Made by a program: the position numbers and the translations under genes
Notes under the pieces: model-generated
What the model saw: only the letters and a program-made list of their open reading frames with translations
What the model was told of the DNA's origin: nothing
The model's database searches: none
Assembly (NCBI GenBank): GCA_036417435.1
Contig: CM070904.1
Location: forward strand, 45,205,908 to 45,269,907
Length of the DNA: 64,000 nucleotides
Reading direction: 5' to 3'
Source of the DNA: Inia geoffrensis
Taxonomy: Eukaryota; Chordata; Mammalia; Artiodactyla; Iniidae
Shown: in pieces, positions 1 to 11,737 of the stretch
Position numbering within the stretch: position 1 is the first letter of the stretch
Layout: each line of letters begins with the position of its first letter

Positions 1-854
1 AAGCTACCTTGGAAGCCAAGTGTTCCTTATGATATAGCTATGAGATAAGATAGGAAGCATGTCACACCATAAGAATGCTTTTAAAGTCACTGAACTTTGG
101 GAAGTTAATTTGTTTCCACAATCTCTAAAAGCAAGCAGTGCTTCCCTAGTAAACTTGTTTATAAACTTTAGATGATTTTTACAAAGCGTGATTATTATGG
201 TCGAGAATAGTCATGTTTGGTCATTTATACTAACACAGCATAAACACTATGACCCTCAACTTCTATCTTCTAAGCTCTTACTTTACATTATTCTTATTAT
301 TCTGTTCACTCGTAAATAAATTTACAAATTCGTGGTAACTACATTTCTCTAAAAAGTTCAGAGAGTTTGAGAACAGAAAATAACCCCCTACTATTTTTTT
401 TAAACAGCAAGGGTAAGCTCCTTAGTGGTAATCTTTAATGATTATTGGTTTATATCAGTTAAAATTTTTGCCCAGGGAAAAAGTTTGAATCTTTCCAATG
501 AAGTGATCAAAACTTTAAATACTAAAAGAATATCAGGTTATTATTGGAAGTATGCAAATAAGAGCTCAGGAAAAAAGTACAGGCAGGTTCTAGCAGCAAA
601 AATATGAAAAATATTATTTTCCCTCTACATAAAACATAAACTTTAAATAAATAAAATAAATAATAAACGCCTAAACACAAAGATGTGTGAAATTCTGGCA
701 GGCTATCCTTAGAGACCTCTTATCTAATCTTTCACTTTGAAGATTTTATAGTGAGACTAATCATGCAATTCAGGCAAAAACTGTGCAGCCAGCAAGTTCT
801 AAATTAAACAAGATCATCTTGAGTTTTGTGCTGAGAGGAAACATCCAGCTTGGG
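1..854. other. AT-rich sequence, no gene seen
   Basis: No recognisable gene or repeat. A short run rich in AAATAAAT lies near 643-665. The short open frames here have no family features. Confidence 0.5.
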
Positions 855-1000
855 ATGGTATAACGAGACTGGACCTGCCATGAGAATGCTTGAATTCTTG
901 ACTGAACTCTACCACTAATTAAGTTTGTGACCTTGAAATATTATGAGATTACTGGACTCAACAAAAGTATTTCCCAGTTATAAAAGAAAAGGAATATAAA
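855..1000 (+). repeat. MIR SINE relic
   Basis: The stretch follows the plus-strand MIR core order: a tract like TGAACTCTACCACTAATTA, then GTTTGTGACCTTG, then a decayed tail. MIR is an ancient mammalian tRNA-derived SINE. This copy is heavily diverged and its ends are approximate. Confidence 0.5.
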
Positions 1001-1039
1001 ATTCTTACCTTGTTTACTTTTTAGTGTTGTTTATAGTAT

Positions 1040-1372
1040 CCCCTCCTTCCCATCCCTCTACCAGAAGCAGACTATCTGTCAAGGTACAGTACAAGTACCA
1101 ACTGTTCATCAATCCTTTCCTGACTTCCCTCCTCTCTCCAGGAAAACTGAATTATTCTCTCCTTTGTATTCCTAAACTAACTTGTTCAGAGGTCTATCAT
1201 AGCATTGACATTTGGCATCTTATTTTCTTATATATTTGTTTCCCACTCCATTCTGGGAATTTCTTGAGGTCAGAGCTCACACCTAGCTGCTGTTGTATTA
1301 CAAGTCCTGAGTATGGTCTGTAGCACATAGAATGTGTTCAATAAATTTTTGTCAGGTGAAAGAAAAAATGAA
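1040..1372 (+). repeat. L2 LINE 3' end relic
   Basis: The order of motifs matches the L2 3' terminus: a TCTGGGAATTTCTTGAGGTCAG-like tract, then GTAGCACATAGAATGTGTTC and AATAAATTTTTGTCAGGTGAA. A short frame at 1024-1323 runs through the repeat and is not a gene. Confidence 0.6.
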
Positions 1373-2280
1373 TGCATGTGCTGAGCCTGACATTAGGGGT
1401 GAGCAGGTAGTTTTGATAGACAGAGATTAATTTGGAAGTGGGAGCTGAATGGGGGAGAAACCTTTAGAAAGAGCTAACATTGCCAAAGCCTTCAGGTACT
1501 CTCTCCCTGGATATGTTCTGTCTCTTTGGATCTATTCTGGTCACGCCTGAACTGAGTCCGGTAGTTGTTTCCTGCTCTACCCAATTCTGCTAGCAGCATT
1601 TAATCATTCTTTCCACAATTTTTTTTTGAGTTCTTGACAAAGCAAATCAAACCACCTGAGAATTAGGAACAAGAAAGGAACTTAGTTGCAGGCAGATGAA
1701 GGCTCCAGATGTGATTAATTGATAGAGAAGCCCAGACACACTAAAATTCTAATTCATTCCTCCAGAAGGGATTGTATTCAGCTGGGACACCTTCCTAGGT
1801 CAATTTATGACAGAAATGTCAGGTCACTTACAGTCTTCCAAAATGAATTTAGAACTGCATTTGCAGTTATCCTGAGGACAAGTGGGAGCCTGGGGGCAGA
1901 AGGGCAGACTGTAAGGGAGGTTGACAGTAATCTGAGGGGGGCTGCTGGATGCAGCAGCAGAAGAAATCATTTTGCTTTCTTTGCCCTGCACTGCATAAGG
2001 ATATCAGTTAGGTTTAAAAACACACTGAAAGGTAGAATGCTGAAAACATATATAAACATATTCACATCTGTTCCAAGGAGCTGGCTATGAAAGTAGAAAG
2101 GAGAAATGACCTTATAGATACCATTTCAGGTAAAGAGGGGCATTAATACTACTTAAGTATTTCCCTGAATGGAGTTTAGGTATCTAAGAAAGGAAAAACA
2201 GCTTGGTGAATGAGTTAGTTCTACGAGATAAGTTGCCATTTCACACTTTACTTCTTGGTGTTGAATTTGCTTAGAGCAAT
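1373..2280. other. Unassigned sequence
   Basis: No family recognised. A 123-codon frame at 1719-2090 shows no domain, signal peptide or coding-like bias, and I do not call it a gene. Confidence 0.4.
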
Positions 2281-2464
2281 GAGGTTCTCAAAGTCTGGTC
2301 CCCCACCAGCAGCATTAACATCACCTGGGAATTTGTGAGAAATACAAATCCTTAGGCTCTAATCCAGACCTACGAAATGAGAAACTCTGGGAAGGGGGCC
2401 AGGAAATCTGTGTTTTAATAAGCCATTCATTGATTTCTGATGCATGCATTTGTTTGAGAACCAC
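2281..2464 (-). mobile_element. MER5A-type hAT-Charlie DNA transposon relic
   Basis: Decayed terminal inverted repeats GAGGTTCTCAAA and TTGAGAACCACT bound about 184 bp. The interior contains AACATCACCTGGGAATTTG and AGACCTACGAAATGAGAAACTC, as in MER5A read in reverse. This is a non-autonomous element with no coding capacity. Confidence 0.8.
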
Positions 2465-2829
2465 TTGCCTAGACCAGGATCAAAGTTGGTTTTAGGGAAG
2501 ACTACACATGAGGAAGACTCCAGGTTGCTTAACGTAGCATTTGGCAAACAGTTGACCAATTTGAGTTAGACAACAATCTAAGATCAAGAGTACCAAAATA
2601 AGCAGTAAATAAGTAGGGAACCAATTTAACGTTAAAATATTTGGAATTGAGGGTTGCAGTAAATGCATTCAAGATTAAAGATCAATGTACAAGATACTCT
2701 AGCTTTTACCCCAACAGTGTAAGATGCATTTTCATGTATATTCTTAGCTAGATCCCTGTTCCATTACCTGTGGCCATAATCCTGATTGCTGAAATCACCC
2801 CAAGCGGAGGTTTTAGAATCAACCTAAAA
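2465..2829. other. Unassigned sequence
   Basis: Nothing recognisable. AT-rich with no long open frame. Confidence 0.4.
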
Positions 2830-3080
2830 TGTCGAGGGGAGATTGATACAATTTAGTCTGCTTCCTGCTGAGCTTGGCATTTTCAGAGTGGTCCAGTAGG
2901 AGTGAAACATAGGAATGGGAGACATGCAGGCAGTGAGTCTAGAGAGACAGGGAGAGCCAGTTGATTCAAGCCAGGTTACACCTTTGAATTTTATCCTAAG
3001 AACAAGAGAAAGCTTTGAGGGGCTTTTAAGTAACGTATTGACATGATATTTGAGTATTTCAAACATTACTATGGTTGCCG
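2830..3080 (+). repeat. Fragment of an old dispersed repeat (unnamed)
   Basis: The phrase TTGAATTTTATCCTAAG followed by GGCTTTTAAGTAACG and TGACATGAT resembles the 3' part of a common mammalian dispersed repeat. The same family also appears at 13090-15240, 34270-34560, 40682-42740 and 61930-62760. I cannot name the family with confidence. Confidence 0.4.
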
Positions 3081-3688
3081 TGCATAAAAAGGATTGGGGT
3101 GGGGAAAAGCGGCAAGGCCGAAAACAAGGAAAATAGATTTTTATTGCATTAGTCTTTTCAATTCGTCTGACTTAGAAATTAATAATGTAATGCTCAAAGA
3201 ACACTTGATGGTACAGCATATTCAAAAAATCTAATAAAATTACGGGAAGCACTCTGAGATGAAGAAAAGCATCTAGTGAGTCGGTTTGCAGAAGAACGCA
3301 CTCCAAAACCACATTCTTAAGACATAACCCTCAAAGTCTTTTAGATTGCTCTATTTCCCACGAATCTCTAATTTCTCTGAATATCTCTCATTATATTCTA
3401 TTTTAAATTATGAGAAGGTTTCTTGATATGAATGTTGTTCATCCAAATTCTAGTTATGCAGATACCTAGCCCTGCCATCATTAGTCTGCAGATTCTTTAA
3501 GAGCAGGCACTTTCAACAGCCATTGAACATACTTTTAAATAATATTAATTGTTCAAATATTATCCATGCTAGACTTTACTACGGAGAAGAGAAGCTAAAT
3601 TGAAATTGCCCAGCCTTACAAAACATTATTTTCAACGAGATCCTTTCTCAAAACCAAAGTATCTTTGTTCTTTTAATTACTTAACATT
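3081..3688. other. Unassigned AT-rich sequence
   Basis: No gene or repeat recognised between the old repeat and the SINE insertion site. Confidence 0.4.
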
Positions 3689-3703
3689 TCAAAGTATTCA
3701 ATA

Positions 3704-4021
3704 GTTGGGACTTTCCTGGTGGCTCAGTGGTTAAGAATCTGCCTGCCAATGCAGGTGACACGGGTTCAAGCCCTGGTCCAGGAAGATCCCACATGGCACA
3801 GAGCAACTAAGCCTGTGCACCACAACTACTGAGCCCACATACCACAACTACTGAAGCCCACATGCCTAGAGCCCGTGCTCCACAACAAGAGAAGCCACCA
3901 CAATGAGAAGCCTGCACACCACAACAAAGAGTAGCCCCCCCTGGCCACAACTAGAGAAAGCCCATGCACAGCAACAAAGACCCAACGCAGCCAAAAAATA
4001 AATAGAATTTTTTTTGAAATC
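3704..4021 (+). mobile_element. CHR-type SINE, older subfamily
   Basis: A tRNA-Glu-derived head (GGACTTTCCTGGTGGCTCAG, B box GGTTCAAGCCC) is followed by the longer CHR-1-like body with repeated CCACAACTACTGAGCCCACA units and an AAATAAATAG tail. A 15-bp direct repeat, TCAAAGTATTCAATA, flanks it at 3689-3703 and 4022-4036. CHR SINEs are non-autonomous and use the L1 machinery. This subtype is older than the other SINEs here. Confidence 0.92.
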
Positions 4022-4036
4022 TCAAAGTATTCAATA

Positions 4037-5208
4037 TTATGTTTACTGTAATTACAGCGTCAAAGCTAATGCATAAGTTCCCAGAATTGTATACACATAC
4101 ATAAAGGTAAAAATGAAAAAAGTATCTCAACATGTAACAAAAGTTGCCAGATATAATACAGAACACCTAGTAAAATTTGAATCCCATATAAACAATGAAC
4201 AAATTTTTAGTACAAGAATATCAACAAATATTGCATAAGAGATACTTACACTAAAATTACATATCTGCAATTCAAATTTAACTGGTTCTAAATTTTTATT
4301 TGCTAAACATTATAACCTTCATATAACTGAAGTATTTAACTGAGGATTACCTTATATCACAGCTCTATATAACTTTTCACAATAGATATTCCACTGAAAT
4401 GTGACATAATACTATTTTTAACCAAATCACATTTTAAATATTTTAGAGCACCTAAAATGTACACCTCCATTGAAAAAAATTTTACATTTTTATAATCAAG
4501 CCCATTGGTGATCGTTTTTTAAAAATATGTAATATTTATGCACTAGTTTAAAGTAACAGAATTAAAATGGTTTCTGCTCCCTTTTGTATTTTAGGCCAGG
4601 TTTTCTTTCCATTATATACTAAATATATGTATATCAGGTCATAACACCCAACTTCCCTCAATTTTACCAGATATGAGTCCCAAGGGGACATCTCTCCACC
4701 TATTCAGGTGGAGGGCTAAATTTAAGCCCTATTTAGCATGATAGTGACATTATAAAGCTCTTCACTACCGTCGCCTTGTGGAATTTTATGCTTTTCCATT
4801 GAGACACCGTATTCCATTTCTTAAAGAGAAATATTAAAAGAGGAATTTGGTTCCAGGATAGAAATACTCAATTTGGAAGTGATTTCTTTCAGAAATATAT
4901 GCATAAATACAGCCCAATAATTGAAGCAGGTGCAAACAGGGAAAGTACTTACCCTAGGCTTTGTTTCGATAATATGATTTATTAGAATAGTGTTGTGACT
5001 GGATAAATGGATTTCAAGACAGGATATGGAGAAACACAGTGACACATTTGGTTCCTTAGTGTCTTATTAGTGCTATTGACAGACAAGCACTAGTGAGGCT
5101 CAGTCATACTGATGAGTAGGCACCAGACTAAGACAAGCCATGCAGAGTGTCGGGAGGACAACAGTAGTTATAAAAGCACTAACTTTTTTTTTTGTTCACA
5201 GGCTGTTA
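4037..5208. other. AT-rich sequence, no gene seen
   Basis: No recognisable coding region, RNA gene or repeat apart from short A/T runs. Confidence 0.45.
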
Positions 5209-5279
5209 GAACCAAAGTAGCCTTAAAAAGCATCAAGTCCAATTCTGTTCCTTTTTATGGCTGAGTAATTGGACTTGAC

Positions 5280-5317
<38 letters not shown>

Positions 5318-5985
5318 GGTACGCGGGCCTCTCACTGTTGTGGAGCACAGGCTCAGCGGCCATGGCTCACAGGCCCAGCCGGTCCGCGGCATGTGGGATC
5401 TTCCCGGATCGGGGCACGAACCTGTGTCCCCTGCAACGGCAGGCGGACTCTCAACCACTGCGCCACCAGGGAAGGCCAGACTTGACGGTTTTTAAGGCTC
5501 CTTTGGTTCATTTGTAGAGACATGGATGGACCTAAAGACTGTCATACAGAATGAAGTCAGTCAGAAAGAGAACAACAAATACTATAGAATAATGCATGTA
5601 CGTGGAATCTGAAAAAAAAAATGGTACAGACGATCTTACTTACAAAACAGAAATAGAGACACCGCTGTAGAGAACAAATGTATGGATACCAAGGGGGAAG
5701 GGAGGGAGGGATGAATTGGGAGAGTGGGATTGACATACGTACAGTATTAATACTATGCATAAAATAGATAACTAATGAGAACCTACTGTATAGCACAGGG
5801 AACTCTACTCAAAGCTCTGTGGTGACCTAAATGGGAAGGAAATCCAAATAAGAGGGGATATATGTATACGTATAGCTGATTTACTTTGATGTACAGTAGA
5901 AACTAACACAGCATTGTAAAGCAACTATACTCCAGTAAAAACTTTTAAAAAAGGAACTTAGAAAAAAACCCATCAAGTCCAATTC
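5209..5985 (+). mobile_element. Rearranged L1 3' fragment with inverted target flank
   Basis: The TSD CATCAAGTCCAATTC occurs at 5231-5245 and 5971-5985. Between the copies, in order, are about 21 bp of inverted L1 ORF2-end sequence (5246-5266), an inverted copy of the left flank (5267-5286 plus 5494-5509, with 33 of 36 positions pairing with 5209-5244), and forward L1 from about 5510 through the 3' UTR to an A-rich tail. A younger CHR SINE splits the inverted flank copy. It is non-coding. The structure resembles twin-priming with template switching onto the target. Confidence 0.8.
5287..5478 (-). mobile_element. CHR SINE, internally deleted
   Basis: The element reads on the minus strand, with a long poly(T) on the plus strand (from 5282) and the tRNA-related head at 5440-5478. 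A 15-bp TSD, GACTTGACGGTTTTT, lies at 5272-5286 and 5479-5493. Compared with the other copies, the segments between the two GAGCCTG repeats and between the two CAAC repeats are missing, so only one of each remains. Confidence 0.93.
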
Positions 5986-6381
5986 CTTTCTTTAAAATTA
6001 AAGTAGCCAGTTTACATTCAGAGAAAAAAAAAGTTTAGATCATATAATAGTCAGATAGAATCCAACCTTCCAACCCCCCAATCCACCACTTTGCCACTAT
6101 TCCCTAACACGCCACAGCATCCACCTACTCTGTAATCAAATATAGATCAAGAAAAGAATGGCTGTCTTTTGCCATATGTAAGGGTTCCTTTACAGTTGGC
6201 TTCATATAGTTCCTTCATATGCTAAGGGACGTTGTACACAAAATGCCAGAGGTGTCTGTGGGGCAGAATAATTATTAGGGTTGTGAGGACTGCTGTTACT
6301 TCTCTATTTTCATTTTCAATAATATTTATATAATAGAAACTTAGATGGCTTTAATCAGAATTGTACGACACTATGACATGA
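5986..6381. other. Unassigned sequence
   Basis: No gene or repeat recognised. It includes the undisturbed right flank of the L1 insertion. Confidence 0.4.
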
Positions 6382-7140
6382 TCCCTCAATATCCTTGCCT
6401 TAGGTAAAGATAAGGCATCTGATAAATCTGTAAGGTTACTGGAAGCTCACATCAAAGCAGTACTATTAGTTATTGTTCTGAGACTTAAATTTCACCAATT
6501 GAATCCACAGCTTGGTGAGGACTTTGCTGCTGTTATTTCAGATCTGTGCCGTTTTTCTGAATGCTGTAATTTAGAGGATTTATTAGTAAGTATGTTGCAA
6601 GATCATCATGCGTACAGTCATGAAGAAGCCCTCCAATAAGAACTAGAGACTGAACCAAATTGACAATTTATAATGGCCAAAAAAAAAAAGCCCAGACCAG
6701 AGAGATTGCATTAATACATGTCCTAGCAATGAAAGCAGCAACTTCTAATATGAATTCTGCTCATAACACAGGCAGAGTGCTCTTGGCATCAGTAGAACAC
6801 TGTAAACGCATGTCCTGAAATATCGACAGATGCAGTCAGACATATCAATTCTCAGTTAAGACTCTGGAAGCTCCACTTACATATTCTAGTAAACAGGCTT
6901 TGCAAAGGAATGGACCACTGAGGCTACACTGAATCTGAATGAAGTTTAAGATATGCCAGGCAGTTTCCATGGCATTAGGTGACCTTAATTCTGTGGCAGT
7001 GAATCAGCCTCAGATGGTTGAGGTTAAATTACCTTAAGATACGAATGCATCTGATAGACACTTAGGTAAACCATCAATAAAATGTCTGAGAATCCAGTAA
7101 AGGACCAATTTTAAATTTACAGGACTTGTGGTTTATACTA
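6382..7140 (+). pseudogene. Possible decayed processed pseudogene, unidentified
   Basis: From about 6382 one forward frame runs open for some 85 codons. It has a protein-like composition, with phrases such as LLEAHIKAVLLVIVLRLKF and ISDLCRFSECCNLEDLL. It meets TAA at about 6638 and TGA about 12 codons later. A further coding-like segment (KAATSNMNSAHNTGRVLLASV) follows around 6730-6800 and is also broken by a stop. An A11 tract near 6680 lies inside rather than at the end. I do not recognise the protein. It could be an intron-less dead copy of a host gene or a chance open stretch in old sequence. Confidence 0.3.
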
Positions 7141-7980
7141 CTTTGTAAAGTTACTTTCCACAAAACTTTCCCACAAGAATCTTTGCTACAGTTAAGGCAT
7201 CATGTATTCCTTAAATTATAACAATCAGAGGTGTTTTTGAATGCTGAATGTTCCTTGCGACTCCATCAGAGACATATTCTAAGCATGATGGAAAGGAAGT
7301 ACATCAAAATTCTCTTGGGAGGGAACTGAAATACTGCTGAGAATTCGAACGGTCAACTAGAGAAATTTACATTCAAAATCCTGTGATTACTTTAGGCAGG
7401 ACAGGGAGAATCCAGTAAGTTGCAAATAGACCCTAAACTGCAAAGAGGAAAAGGTAGATAAGCCTATTTTATTACATGAAGTTTTTTCAAACTGGTTATC
7501 TATTTAGGATAGAATATATAAATCAGACCCTCTGTAAATAGTTTTACAAGCAGCTGAAAATTTGAGGGGGCTACATAGTCACTATGATATCGGAGGAGTA
7601 GTGTCTGGACAAAAGTGACCTAAGTTAGGGCTCCTCTGGTTGAAAGGCAAATGAAACCTTATTTGTGCTGCCTTAAGCTAAAGGGGAAATTTATTGGAAA
7701 GAGGCAGGGAACAGGTGTGCTCCTGGGCCTGTGGAACAGATTCAGGGGCTGGAGGCGTCTGGTGATCCTGAGAAGCTCTCCTGCATCTGTCACATGTGCT
7801 CCCCCCACCCATCTGCTTGCTCTTCCAACTCACTTGCATTTCTCCCCAGGCCTATCTTAGAGCCTAACCTCAATTTGCATCTAGCTCTCTCTCAGTTCAG
7901 TAAGTCTGGGAAAGGTCTTGTTAGTCCAGCTCTGGACCGAAGTGTATCCCAAGTTGAAAGTTTGTGTCACAACACTTAAG
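7141..7980. other. Unassigned sequence, possibly an old LTR fragment
   Basis: The tract around 7650-7860 (GCTAAAGGGGAAATTTATTGG, then a C-rich run) resembles an old LTR-type repeat, but I cannot name it. The two short frames starting at 7651 and 7731 overlap in different phases and look non-coding. Confidence 0.3.
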
Positions 7981-7983
7981 ATA

Positions 7984-8150
7984 TGGGCTTCTCTGGTGGC
8001 GCAGTGGTTGAGAGTCCGCCTGCCAATACAGGGTACATGGGTTCGTGCCCCGGTCTGAGAAGATCGCGCGTCCGGAGCCTGTGCTCCGCAACGGGAGAGG
8101 CCACAACGGTGAGAGGCCCGCGTCCAGCAAAAAACAAAACAAAACAAAAC
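7984..8150 (+). mobile_element. CHR SINE, internally deleted
   Basis: The head GGCTTCTCTGGTGGCGCAG and B box GGTTCGTGCCC are intact, and the 3' part ends GAGGCCCGCGTCC with an AAAACAAAACAAAAC tail. About 50 bp between AAGATC and GCGCGTCCGG is absent, removing the CCACATGCCGCGGAG...GAGCCTGC section seen in other copies. No clear TSD was found. Confidence 0.88.
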
Positions 8151-9136
8151 GATACATCTTTATCATTTCTTTACAATTCTCTTTTAAAAATAGAAGTACT
8201 GCCTTAATTCTGTCCACCTATCCTTAAAAGAGACTTGCATAGAAAGGATAAATGTGTATCTTAGACAGACTTTAATCAAGCCTCTCCTTCAATCTTCAAG
8301 TTATATTAATGATATATTGTCTTGGTGTTACAGTAGTAAGGACAAAAGTAAGATGGTTTATATGTTAGGAATGTGGTCAATCTGATGTTACTGTTTTGTA
8401 GTTTTTGTAATTTATCAGTGCAGAGGCTAGATTGCAGATAACCTAGAATGGTTTTACAGAAACGTATATAGGAAATGCTCTACACCTACTTTAATAATCA
8501 CTAGCAGTAACAACCCAAACTCCAAACCCTGTGCATCAATAAATTGAAGAGGGAAAGGGGTTTGATTTATAGTATACTGAGTAAAACTGACTTACTTACA
8601 ACCTTTAACATGTCACCTAAATTTGATCTGTTTGGTCACAATTTTTAAAGATAATTTTACATTCAGGCTTTCCGTACCAAATAAAATAAGAGAAAATAAA
8701 ACCAGATTTTCACAAGATCTAAATGTCTTTTACTCTCATTAAGTATACGTGTTGGTGGAATAATAAGGAAGGAGAGTCATATTTATAGCTAAGACAAATG
8801 TATATTTGAGTTTTATACAGCCATTCCTGATGCTATCAGACTACGCTGAAATCTTCCAATTTGCATAAAACTGCAATGACTATTCAAATCAACACGTGGT
8901 TGGGCCCAGTTTTATACCTAATTATTCCAGTTGATATTGTGTCTCTGTCCATTCAAACTGCAATATAAGAAAACAAAGATAGATGTGAGCGTGCATTTCT
9001 ATCGTAGTTTGGGTCATCTGTTATTTATCAATAAACATAATGAATCACTTAATTGTTGTTGGTCTACTGTTAATACAGAATATTCTGCTTAAATGTAGCA
9101 GAATGAACACACAGAATCAGAATTTTTTGAAGATGG
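8151..9136. other. AT-rich sequence, no gene seen
   Basis: No recognisable gene. An 8-bp hairpin (ATTCTGCT / AGCAGAAT) near 9082-9104 is short enough to be chance. Confidence 0.4.
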
Positions 9137-9245
9137 AAGGTTCTTTAGAAATCATGTAGACCAACTCTGTCAATTTATTGCTGGAGAAAATGCAGCTTAG
9201 GGCTGTTAAGTGATTTACCCAAGGTCATACAGTCATTTGTTCTTA
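9137..9245 (-). repeat. MIR-like relic
   Basis: GGAGAAAATGCAGCTTAGG followed by GTTAAGTGATTTACCCAAGG and TCATACAG matches the reverse-complement MIR core, in which a GAAACTGAGG...AAGGTCACACAG pattern is expected. Confidence 0.6.
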
Positions 9246-9384
9246 GGATTCCGTTATTACTTTGCCTAGTAGGAAATGTATTTCTAAGTTACTGTGTGCA
9301 CAAATGTACAGTACTGAGGATGAAAATGGGTCCTTTTAAAATGAATACAGACCTACAAAAAGGCCTTATTTTTTGATGAAACAC

Positions 9385-9620
9385 ATGGGACTTTCTAAGG
9401 ACCAGGTGCTGTTGTAAGCATTTTTCATATACTGAGTCGTTTTATTATTATGGAAAATGTATGAATTAGGTACAATTTGTATATCTATTTTGTAAATGTA
9501 GAAACTGAGGCGCAGAGGGTTTATGTGCCTTGTTAAACCTGCACAGCTAGTACAAAGCTGAGCCAATAGCTGACGTCAGGCCCTCCAGCTTCAGAAGTCA
9601 TACTCTTCAACACAGCATCA
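9385..9620 (-). repeat. MIR SINE relic
   Basis: Successive motifs match MIR in reverse: CCAGGTGCTGTTGTAAGC, then TACTGAGTCGTTTTATTA, GTAGAAACTGAGGCGCAGAG, CTGCACAGCTAGTA and a decayed head near 9600. An overlapping minus-strand frame (9366-9566) is a by-product. Confidence 0.72.
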
Positions 9621-11507
9621 TGTTGCCTTCCTTCAAATTAAACAAGAGTTTTTAGCTATAATATGTGGATGTCGGACAAATAATGCCAATCGGATACAAC
9701 CATCCTTCCCATTATAGGTTCTTCTAGAACATACTGAAGTATCACTTAATTTCCTGTCACATGAGGGGATCCTTCATAGGACATTAGAGATAAATGTTTC
9801 TTCTATCTCTGATCCACTGTCTACAAGTACTGCAGTCTCACTGAAATTATTCTTGGGCAGTGTTTAAACATGTGTATCTCAATACTGAAACCTGAACATC
9901 AGGTTATGATATTGGAAATAATGCATTTTAAAGTGTAGGGCATTTCCTTTCTACATCTATTATTGACTTAAATGCTGCTAATTAAAGGTTAGTTTTGTCC
10001 TCAGTAATTACCAAATTGCATAGTGTACAAAGCAGTGCAATTGCTTAATGTCCCAGGTTTAAATATGTTTGCTTTTAAATGGCATTTCAAAATTGTTCAT
10101 ATTGTATTGACAGTCTAAGTGATTAAAGTTTATATGAGCTGAGAACTTTACAAAATCCATATGTATATATATAAAGTATTACACAGCTACTGAATTTTGA
10201 CAATCCCCTTCTGAGTATCTACCATGTGTCTAGCTCTATGCTCCATACTAGTATAGACCCATATTAGATACATAATTTAAATGCATACGGGGGTGTGGTA
10301 ATAGAAGGGAGGACTCAGAAGCATATATAATTCAGCACTTCATCTTTATGCTGCAATATAAGAGAAAACCTATTTATATAAATATTATAAATTGTAATGC
10401 CAAATTAGGATTTCTACACCATTTGGGGTAGTGCATTAAAGCCTCGTATCCTTTATATAAAACTTCTGTTTTAAAGAGATTCTATAAAGCAAAATTCTTC
10501 TAGTTCTGATTTTAGAAGGAAGTTCTTTGAGGCCCCAAATAAATAGGATATATCTACTTAACCAAAAGGAAGCATACATTGTATCTAATTACCAATACAG
10601 TTTGTGTCTAAGATTCTAGAAATTAGAGAGTGTAGTAAATGACCAAAAGAAATGTAGTTATGTATAATAAATTCAATCTTGAAAGATTATTCATAATCCA
10701 TTTTCTAATGTAGATTGCTTAAGACTGAACATTTAATTCTTGATGAAGTCTGTCTTATGGATCAAATAAATTTCATTCTTGGCTATGAATGTAGTTTAAC
10801 TCAAATATCCAAGTTTCATAAAGAGTTCCTGTTACGAAGAGCAATTGCCATCAAATGAATTATATTCTATAGGTATGATGATCCATTAGAATTCAAATTA
10901 ACCAAATTTCAAGGGCCTCTGTTAAGTTATTCACACTATTGTTAGTAAAAGCCTGTCATTGTTGCTTCAATTACACACCTCTCTTTTCAGTAATTTGTAA
11001 CTAATCTGAGCTGAAACAAGGGCTGCATTTTAAAGATGTATGAGTCCAACTTGGATACCACTGGAGGCTGCACAAAAGTAGTGCTATTTTTGGTGAATTT
11101 AGGAATTAACTGTGCATAATGTTTGTTATTGTTGGTAACTGATCAATCCATATCTTTAAAAATACTATAACTTTCCATGTAACAATGTACTGTCTTTCTG
11201 AAATAATCTTGTTAACCAAAACATCCTCCTTTATTCCAATAAATATTTCACATGTTGCCTTTTTTGATATTACCTTCTGCCCCAACTCTCACCGTTAACT
11301 GAAGAAATTTTAAGTGATGTTCTAGAATGTTCCATCATCCACAAATTGGTCTAGCAACTGCCTTAAATACAGTACACAAAACAAAAATGTATTCTTGCCA
11401 AAACACGAATTTACTTCCTCGGGGGTAATTCTAATTTTACATTCAGATCCAAGACAACTGGTCAAAGAAATTCCTTCATTTTACAGGGAAAAAAAATTCT
11501 CAAGAAG
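9621..11507. other. AT-rich sequence, no gene seen
   Basis: Nearly 1.9 kb without a long open frame, RNA gene or recognisable repeat. It contains short TATATATA runs near 10160-10175. Confidence 0.45.
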
Positions 11508-11514
11508 ATCAACA

Positions 11515-11730
11515 GGGCTTCCCTGGTGGCGCAGTGGTTGAGAGTCTGCCTGCCGATGCAGGGGACACAGGTTCGTGCCCCGGTCCGGGAGGATCCCGTG
11601 TGCCGCAGAGCGGCTGGGCCCGTGAGCCATGGCCGCTGAGCCTGCATGTCAGGAGCCTGGACTCCGCGGCGGGAGAGGCCGCAGCGGTGCGAGGCCCGCG
11701 TACCACAAAAAAAAAAAAAAAGAAAAAAAA
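11515..11730 (+). mobile_element. CHR SINE, full length
   Basis: Full-length young CHR copy with head GGCTTCCCTGGTGGCGCAG, B box GGTTCGTGCCC, a CpG-rich body and GCGTACCAC followed by an A-rich tail. It is flanked by a short direct repeat ATCAACA (11508-11514 and 11731-11737). Overlapping frames on both strands are artefacts of the GC-rich body. Confidence 0.93.
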
Positions 11731-11737
11731 ATCAACA

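Noticed and set aside
1719..2090. 123-codon plus-strand frame
   Set aside because: No domain, no flanking splice or promoter context and no repeat of the pattern elsewhere. The length is compatible with chance.
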